DNA of 61,867 nt, taken from contig RBWT01000017.1 in assembly GCA_004010275.1 (NCBI GenBank), positions 1-61,867 on the forward strand. The letters run 5' to 3'. The stretch comes from Streptomyces huasconensis. Its GTDB lineage: Bacteria; Actinomycetota; Actinomycetes; Streptomycetales; Streptomycetaceae. Below the pieces are notes generated by a model, which saw nothing but the letters and a program-made list of their open reading frames with translations, was not told the origin of the DNA and did not search any database. Made by a program: the position numbers and the translations under genes. Shown piece by piece: positions 56,279 through 61,867 of this stretch. Numbering within the stretch: position 1 is the stretch's first letter; each line of letters starts with the position of its first letter.

Positions 56279-57346
56279 CTACTCGTACTCCGTGCCGCCC
56301 TTGCGTGTCAGATATGCCGTGCTGACCGCCTTTGCGATGGCGCGGCCGCCGGTGGTCGGGCTGTGGCGCTCTGCGGTCGGTCGGATCACCACGCCCTCGC
56401 GCAGGTGGAGCCGACGCCCCGATACCGTTTCGCGGCCCGAGGCCAGCTCCAGGACGCGGTCGGCGTCGTAGGGGCCCTCGTACAGCCGGGGGACCAGGGG
56501 GAGTTCGCCGTCCAGCAGCTCCGCCGCGTCGAGCCAGCGCACCCGGCCGTCGATCTCCGCGCTGACGTCGAAGACGGCGTACCCGAGCGTGTCGCGCCGC
56601 CCGTCCGCGCCGTACGACAAATCCTGCACCCCCTCGCCGTACACCTCACCGAAGAGGCCGACCCGGCGCGCCCCGAGCCGCTCGGCGAGCTTCGCCGCGA
56701 CGGCGGCGACGCCATGGCCGTGGACCGCCCGCCAGTACAGATTGCGCGGGTCCTCCTGGAGGGCCAGCGACTTGGCGCCGAAGCCCTTGGAGGAGACGTG
56801 GACGCGCCCGCTGTCGGCGACGTACGTCACGAGGCAGGCCGAGCCGTGCAGCTTCTCGGTCACGACGACCGGCTCGCCGGGCGCGAAGATGTCCGGGTAG
56901 CGCTGGATGTTCTCGATGTCGACCCAGGGCAGCAGCTCCGGCGCGGCCTCGACGTCGCCGCTCATGGTCGGCGGGATCGGCGGCACCCACTTGGTGATGC
57001 CGAGCCGCTCCGCGAAGTCCGTGCCCTCCCGTGCCGCCCGCGCCAGGTCGACGTCCGCGAGCGCCGCCGGGCGGCACACGATGCCCTGGGACAGCTCGCC
57101 GCGCAGCCGTACCGCCTTGACCCGGTCGCGGTTGCCGCCGGCGAGGCGCCCCGTGAGGCCCAGTTCCTCGATCAGTCCGGCCGGCAGGACCGCCTGCTCC
57201 GGGATGTACACCGCGCTGTCCCCGGTCCGGTAGGCGCCCTTCGCGACGACCGCGCGGTACAAGCCCACCTGGGCGAGTTCGAGGGCGTCGGCGCCCGGAT
57301 GCTCGTGGATCGTCAGTGTCTCGGCGGTGACGCGCAGCGTCGACAT
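56279..57346 (-). CDS. Rnl5-type RNA ligase (ATP)
   Basis: This intact 355-residue protein has an N-terminal OB-like domain of about 120 residues and a C-terminal nucleotidyltransferase domain. Motif I with the adenylated lysine is Lys165 in VVTEKLHGSACLV, motif III-like is LGYAVFDVSAE and motif IV is REGVVIRP. The closing ISTAYL-like KAVSTAYLTRKGG segment carries the last basic motif. This matches the Deinococcus DRB0094 (Rnl5) ligases, which seal 3'-OH/5'-phosphate nicks in RNA-containing duplexes. No other RNA-repair gene is adjacent. GAGGAG precedes the ATG. Confidence 0.87.
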   Translation of the reverse strand: MSTLRVTAETLTIHEHPGADALELAQVGLYRAVVAKGAYRTGDSAVYIPEQAVLPAGLIEELGLTGRLAGGNRDRVKAVRLRGELSQGIVCRPAALADVDLARAAREGTDFAERLGITKWVPPIPPTMSGDVEAAPELLPWVDIENIQRYPDIFAPGEPVVVTEKLHGSACLVTYVADSGRVHVSSKGFGAKSLALQEDPRNLYWRAVHGHGVAAVAAKLAERLGARRVGLFGEVYGEGVQDLSYGADGRRDTLGYAVFDVSAEIDGRVRWLDAAELLDGELPLVPRLYEGPYDADRVLELASGRETVSGRRLHLREGVVIRPTAERHSPTTGGRAIAKAVSTAYLTRKGGTEYE

Positions 57347-57493
57347 GGGTGGGTGCTCCTCAGCTGTCCGGGATGATCATTCATCGCCGGTCACTGTCTC
57401 CCGGAGGTAAAGCAGGGGACTACCGATTTTTCCCCGTGATATGGAACCGTGGGCGTGGCGCACACCACACGACGTCACTCAGGGGGAGGGCCG

Positions 57494-58012
57494 ATGTCCG
57501 TTGCCATCTGCTCGTTGAAGTGGGACGTGGCGCAGGACGAGCCGCAGCGCATCAGGTACGACAGCGACGGCTACCACCTCGTGCGGTTCCCCTACGGGGC
57601 GGACGAGGAGTCGTACGACCCGTGGCACATGCACGACCCGGCCAAGGGCGGAGCCGACCCCGCGCGGTTCCCGAGCCCGCGCTCGGGGCTGATATGGCCC
57701 AGCCACGACGGCTGGGGCGTGCTCTCCGCGCTGGTCTTCTGGAAGCCGGACGGTGGCCCCACCGAGTACCGCGCCCGCTTCGTCCGCGACCCGCTGGGCC
57801 TGGCGACCGGGTACGACTCGACGGGCACCACCGACTCCGCGCCCACCAGGGGCAGTCAGTTCAGGTCGTACGTCTGGCAGATGTTCGTCCACCCCCAGAC
57901 GCCCGTCGGCCTGAAGATCTCGGCACGCGGCGTGGGAGACGCGAGGCTCGCCACGCCGCTGACGCACGCCCAGTTCAAACTCGCCATACACACGGACGTG
58001 ATCAGGCCCTGA
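57494..58012 (+). CDS. Unrecognised 172-residue protein beside the RNA ligase
   Basis: This intact protein begins MSVAICSLKWDVAQDEPQRI and contains YHLVRFPYGADEESYDPWHMHD, SGLIWPSHDGWGVLSALVFWKPDGGPTEYR and FRSYVWQMFVHPQTPVGLKI. It is rich in aromatic residues (Trp, Tyr, Phe) and has one Cys, no signal peptide and no membrane segment, so it is probably a soluble beta-rich protein. I recognise no family. The ATG at 57494 follows GGGGAGGG. It is divergent from the RNA ligase across 147 bases. Confidence 0.72.
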   Translation: MSVAICSLKWDVAQDEPQRIRYDSDGYHLVRFPYGADEESYDPWHMHDPAKGGADPARFPSPRSGLIWPSHDGWGVLSALVFWKPDGGPTEYRARFVRDPLGLATGYDSTGTTDSAPTRGSQFRSYVWQMFVHPQTPVGLKISARGVGDARLATPLTHAQFKLAIHTDVIRP

Positions 58013-58080
58013 GCCGAGCCCCGCATCACGTTCCGACCGCGCCGTTCCTCATGGCCTCGGACCCGCAGATCCTCAGGTCC

Positions 58081-58685
58081 TCACGCCGACACCAGTGTGC
58101 GCAGCGCGCGCGCCCGCGCACGGGCCACCGCGTCCGGCGTGAGCACGCGGGCACGACGATGCCGCAGCCCGTGCAGACCGCCCCCGAGGACGGCTCGTGC
58201 GCCAGGCCGCGCTTCCACACCAGGGAGGTGTCCCCGCAGACCGGGCAGGACGCGCCCGGCTCCCGCTCCAGCGCCGCGATCAGGCGGCGCAGCACCTCGG
58301 CGAGGGGGGCGCGGGGATGGACGTCGGGGTCGTCGCACCAGGCGACCCCGCAGCCGCCCCAGGTGCGGCGGTGCCAGTCGTCGTGGCTGCCGGGGCGCCT
58401 GAGCCCGTCGTGCTTCTCCTTGCGGCGGCGCTCCGCGAAATCCTCCTCGTAGGCGAGCCAGACCGCCCGCGCCGCCTCCAGCTCCTCCAGCGCGGCCACC
58501 AGCCGCGCCGGATCGGGTGACCTGTCCTCGCACCCGAAGCCCGCCCGGGAGCACAGATGGTCCCAGGTCGCCCGGTGTCCGTATGGGGCGAACCTCTCCA
58601 GGCACTTGCGCAGCGAGTAGCGCCGCAGTGCCAAATCGTTCCGCGGATCACGCACCTGTCTCGCGAGACTCCGGAATCCGGCCAT
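58081..58685 (-). CDS. Unrecognised zinc-ribbon protein, frame broken near its end
   Basis: This protein of about 201 residues has a basic helical N-terminal half (RSLARQVRDPRNDLALRRYSLRKCLERF, WLAYEEDFAERRRKEKHDG) and a probable zinc ribbon near the end: CPVCGDTSLVW, then VCTGCGIVV. A break near 58150 shifts the ending from an open basic tail (stop at 58026) to RVLTPDAVARARARALRTLVSA with a stop at 58081; the latter fits the codon pattern better. The family is unknown. GGAGG is well placed before the ATG at 58685. Confidence 0.68.
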
Positions 58686-58979
58686 CGCCCTGCACCTCCG
58701 TCACACGTACTTCGTCCTGGTACCCCGTGTTCCGTATCTGCCGCCGTCGCAGTCGAGTCGAAATCGAAACGACGTCGCCGAGTAGACGTATCGACACGCG
58801 ATTCGGCTCCCTCTCGGGACGACCCTTTTCCGCCTGCCCACCTGAGCTGTGCTGATGCGCCCACAAGGGGGGCGCGTTGTGGTGATTCGGCAAAGGCGAA
58901 GGTTGTTCATCTTTCAGGTTCGGCGACCCGCCAGTAGCCTCCGCCCCAACCGCCTTCCGCAGCACCCGGAGGAGCACCC
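58686..58979. other. 294-base divergent promoter region
   Basis: This region lies between the zinc-ribbon gene and the acylase gene. It is less GC-rich than the flanks (runs such as gaaatcgaaacg and gttgttcatctttcagg) and ends with the GGAGGAG ribosome site of the acylase. I see no convincing gene or structured element. Confidence 0.5.
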
Positions 58980-61818
58980 ATGCGACCACGCGCTCTCAGA
59001 CTCGGAACGCTCACGGCGGGGGCGGTGCTCGCCCTCGGCGCCGGCCTCCTGACACCGCTGCCGGGGGCCGGCGTCGCGGCGGCACAGCCGGCGGTGGACC
59101 GGGCCGCGGAGAGCGACGACTACTGCGAGGGGCAGTGCGCGGACATCCTGCCGCCCGGCGCCAACGGCAACGCGACCCTCGCCGAGATCCTCGCACACCG
59201 CGTCCTCGGCACCCAACCAGCGCACGCCGACGACCAGTTGGGTCCCTACGACGCGCTCTCCTCCGGCTACCCCTCGCTCACCGACGACCGCCTCACCGAC
59301 TTCTTCAACGACGCCTCCTTCGGCGTGCGCGACGGTCAGATCGCCTCCGTCACCAGGCCGCGCGACGACGTGACGATCACCCGTGACAAGAAGTACGGCA
59401 TCCCGCACATCAAGGGCACCACCCGCTACGGCACCGAGTTCGGCGCGGGTTACGCCGCCGGGCAGGACCGGCTCTGGCTCATCGACCTCTTCCGCCACAT
59501 AGGCCGCGGGCAGCTGACCTCGTTCGCGGGCGGCGCCCCCGCCAACCAGGGCCTTGAGCAGCAGTTCTGGCCGCAGGCCCCGTACACCGAGAAGGACCTG
59601 GAGAAGCAGGTCGAGTACATCAGGACGACCCAGGGCGAGCGCGGCAGGCGGGCCATGGCGGACGCGCAGGCCTACATCGACGGGCTCAACGCCTACCGCG
59701 TGAAGGCGAAGAACGGCCGCTACTTCCCCGGCGAGTACGTCCTCACCGGCAAGATCGACGCGATCACGAACATCGGCGAGATCGAACCCTTCAAGATCAC
59801 CGACATGATCGCGCTGGCCTCCGTCGTCGGCGGGCTCTTCGGCAACGGCGGCGGCGGAGAGGTCGAGTCCGCGCTCTCCCTCCTCAAGGCCCAGGAGAAG
59901 TACGGCGTCGAGAAGGGCACGCGGGTCTGGGAGTCCTTCCGCGCCCGCAACGACCCCGAGGCCGTCCAGACCCTCCACGACGGCACGAGCTTCCCGTACG
60001 CCGGAAAGCCGGACAAGGCGCGCGGCACCGCACTGCCCGACCCCGGATCGGTCGAGCGCGAGCAGCTCGTGTACGACCGTGAGGGCGGCGCGCGGACGGG
60101 CGCGAAGGACCCCGTGCGGGCCCCGAAGAAGCTCAAGCCGCTCCAGGGGATGTACGACAAGGGCGTCCTGCCCGCCGACCTCTTCCGGCCCGACGGCCAC
60201 AAGAAGGGCATGTCGAACGCCCTGCTGGTCTCCGGGGAGCACACCGCGAGCGGCCACCCGGTCGCCGTCTTCGGCCCCCAGACCGGCTACTTCGCGCCCC
60301 AGCTCCTCATGCAGCAGGAACTCCGGGGCCCCGGCATCAGCGCGCGCGGCGTCTCCTTCGCGGGCGTCGGGATGTACGTCCAGCTGGGGCGCGGCCAGGA
60401 CTACGCCTGGTCGGCGACCTCCGCCGGACAGGACATCACGGACACGTACGCCGTCGAACTGTGCGAGCCGGGCGGCGGCAGCCCCACCAAGCGGTCCGCC
60501 GGCTACCTCTACCGGGGCACCTGCACCCCCATGGAGAAGCTGGAGCGCACGAACGCCTGGAAGCCGACCCTCGCCGACTCCACGGCCGCCGGCTCCTACC
60601 GCATGCAGGTCTTCCGCACCCACTACGGCGTCGTCACGCACCGCGCGAGCGTCGACGGCAGGCCCGTCGCGTACGTCTCGCTGCGCTCCACCTACCGCCA
60701 CGAGGCCGACTCGATCATCGGCTTCCAGATGCTGAACGACCCGGGCCAGGTGAAGGACGCCGCGAGCTTCATGAAGGCGGCGCGGCACATCAGCTACGCC
60801 TTCAACTGGTTCTACGCCGACGCGCGCGACATCGCGTACTACAACAGCGGCGCCAACCCGGAGCGGGCGGAGAGTGTCGACCCCGCCCTGCCCGTGCGGG
60901 GCCAACGTGCCTACGAATGGCGGGACTTCGACCCCGAGAACAACACCTCGGCGCAGACCCCGCCCGCCGCACACCCGCACTCCGTCAACCAGGACTACTA
61001 CATCTCCTGGAACAACAAGCAGGCCAAGGACTTCAGCACGGCCGGCTTCGGGATGAGCGCCGTGCACCGCGGCGACCTGCTCGACGGGCGGGTCAGGAAA
61101 CTCACCGAGGCGGGCGGCGTCACCCGCGCCAAGCTGACCCAGGCCATGTCCGAGGCCGCCGTCACCGACCTGCGCGGCGAACAGGTGCTGCCGGAGCTGC
61201 TGAAGGTCGTACGGAGCAAGCCGGTCACCGACCCGCAACTGGACAAGGCCGTGCGGCAGTTGGAGGCCTGGCGCGCGGCGGGCGCCCAGCGCAACCAGAC
61301 GGCCGCGGGCTCCAAGACGTACGCCCACCCCGACGCCGTGCGCGTCATGGACGCCTGGTGGCCGCTGCTGATCAAGGCCCAGTTCGAGCCGGGCATGGGC
61401 AAGGGGCTGTACGACGCCCTGACCGCGCAGCTCAGCACCGACGAGGCGCCCTCGGCGGGCCACGGGCCCACCGGGGCGCACGCGGGATCGGCCTTCCAGT
61501 ACGGGTGGTGGGGGTACGCCGACAAGGACTGCGCAGGGTCCTCGGGGAGCCGGTCGAGGGCGAGCTGGCGCACACCTACTGGCGGCCGACGGCAGGCTCG
61601 ACGCCTGCCGGGACGCCCTGCTGACCACGCTCGCGCAAGCCGTCGCCAAGCCCGCCACGGAGGTCTACCCCGGCGACGACGCGTGCGAGGCGGGCGACCA
61701 GTGGTGCGCGGACGCGATCGTCCACCGCGCACTCGGCGGCATCACGCACAAGCCGGTCCAGTGGCAGAACCGCCCCACCTACCAGCAGGTCGTCGAGTTC
61801 CCCCGCCACCGCCCCTAA
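58980..61818 (+). CDS. Secreted penicillin acylase-like Ntn hydrolase, frame broken near its end
   Basis: This precursor of about 946 residues has a signal peptide (LRLGTLTAGAVLALGAGLLTPL ... GVAAAQPA). The acylase alpha region is DVTITRDKKYGIPHIKGTTRYGTEFGAGYAAGQDRLWLIDLFRHIGRGQL-type sequence. The autocleavage site before nucleophile Ser412 is KKGMSNALLVSGEHTASGHP. Beta-chain blocks include GVSFAGVGMYVQLGRGQDYAWSATS and NWFYADARDIAYYNSG. It should hydrolyse an amide such as an acyl-homoserine lactone, a lipopeptide or a beta-lactam side chain; the substrate is unknown. Breaks near 61528 and 61582 precede the true end (VVEFPRHRP, TAA at 61816). GGAGGAG precedes the ATG. Confidence 0.88.
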
Positions 61819-61867
61819 AGGGTGTTGCAGAAGGCTTCGTTCCGGGCATTTTTCCTGTATGGGTGGG

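Noticed and set aside
58701..58910. A 69-residue minus-strand frame in the promoter region before the acylase gene
   Set aside because: It has no ribosome site and a codon pattern unlike its neighbours, and it covers the divergent promoter region.

Overview
The window is a piece of a Streptomyces-type chromosome. The signs are very high GC, GTG and TTG starts behind GGAGG sites, many secreted hydrolases with Ala-rich signal peptides, two streptogrisin proteases, a sortase-anchored AA10 protein, a SoxR and many TetR/GntR regulators. From memory, the order dnaE2 ... lipase ... hmgA ... alcohol dehydrogenase ... soxR matches the core S. coelicolor region around SCO1739 to SCO1697, so this looks like conserved chromosome rather than an island. 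I see no rRNA or tRNA gene, CRISPR array, prophage, insertion sequence or origin.

Layout. 1-3469: the end of a DUF1684 protein and two secreted streptogrisins (SGPB- and SGPD-like). 3546-9304: a DUF3533 membrane protein, then an SOS-type mutagenesis pair, dnaE2 and an ImuB-like Y-family protein, joined by an ATGA overlap behind a LexA-like box. 9350-14637: a vWA protein, a NarL-type two-component system, a secreted lipase and a cell-wall-anchored AA10 protein. 14853-20506: a DUF2000/AraC pair, then an orphan CitB-like response regulator facing a complete tripartite tricarboxylate transporter (tctCBA) and a coupled acetyltransferase. 20531-24425: small regulators, DUF402, GNAT and an AAA ATPase. 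24543-34233: an exopolysaccharide locus with a GH39 enzyme, a flippase fused to a second membrane domain, a polysaccharide deacetylase, two GT2 glycosyltransferases, a FemAB-like transferase and a membrane protein. 34467-38315: an SGNH lipase, a Ser/Thr kinase, a small basic protein and an ISP-type protein. 38341-44119: a GntR regulator, hmgA with a divergent TetR, and a citrate transporter coupled to an MFS carrier. 44377-49536: a subtilase, a DUF5829 protein and an aldehyde/alcohol dehydrogenase pair. 49573-56155: a urea transporter with a divergent TetR, an ArsR-like regulator, TetR with acyl-CoA dehydrogenase, YiaA, TetR, MaoC and SoxR. 56279-61818: an Rnl5-type RNA ligase, two unrecognised genes and a penicillin-acylase-like enzyme.

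Two themes cut across the window. First, about fifty single-base frame breaks interrupt roughly half of the genes, although family motifs continue intact in the next frame. Some breaks occur as compensating pairs inside one gene. I read these as uncorrected indels in the sequence and not as decay, and give one span per gene with the break positions. Second, several regulatory sites stand out. A 19-bp palindrome is shared by the aldehyde dehydrogenase and acyl-CoA dehydrogenase promoters. An AAGCGCTT site is shared by a TetR gene and a MaoC gene. A direct repeat lies between the orphan regulator and tctC, and a LexA-like box lies before dnaE2.
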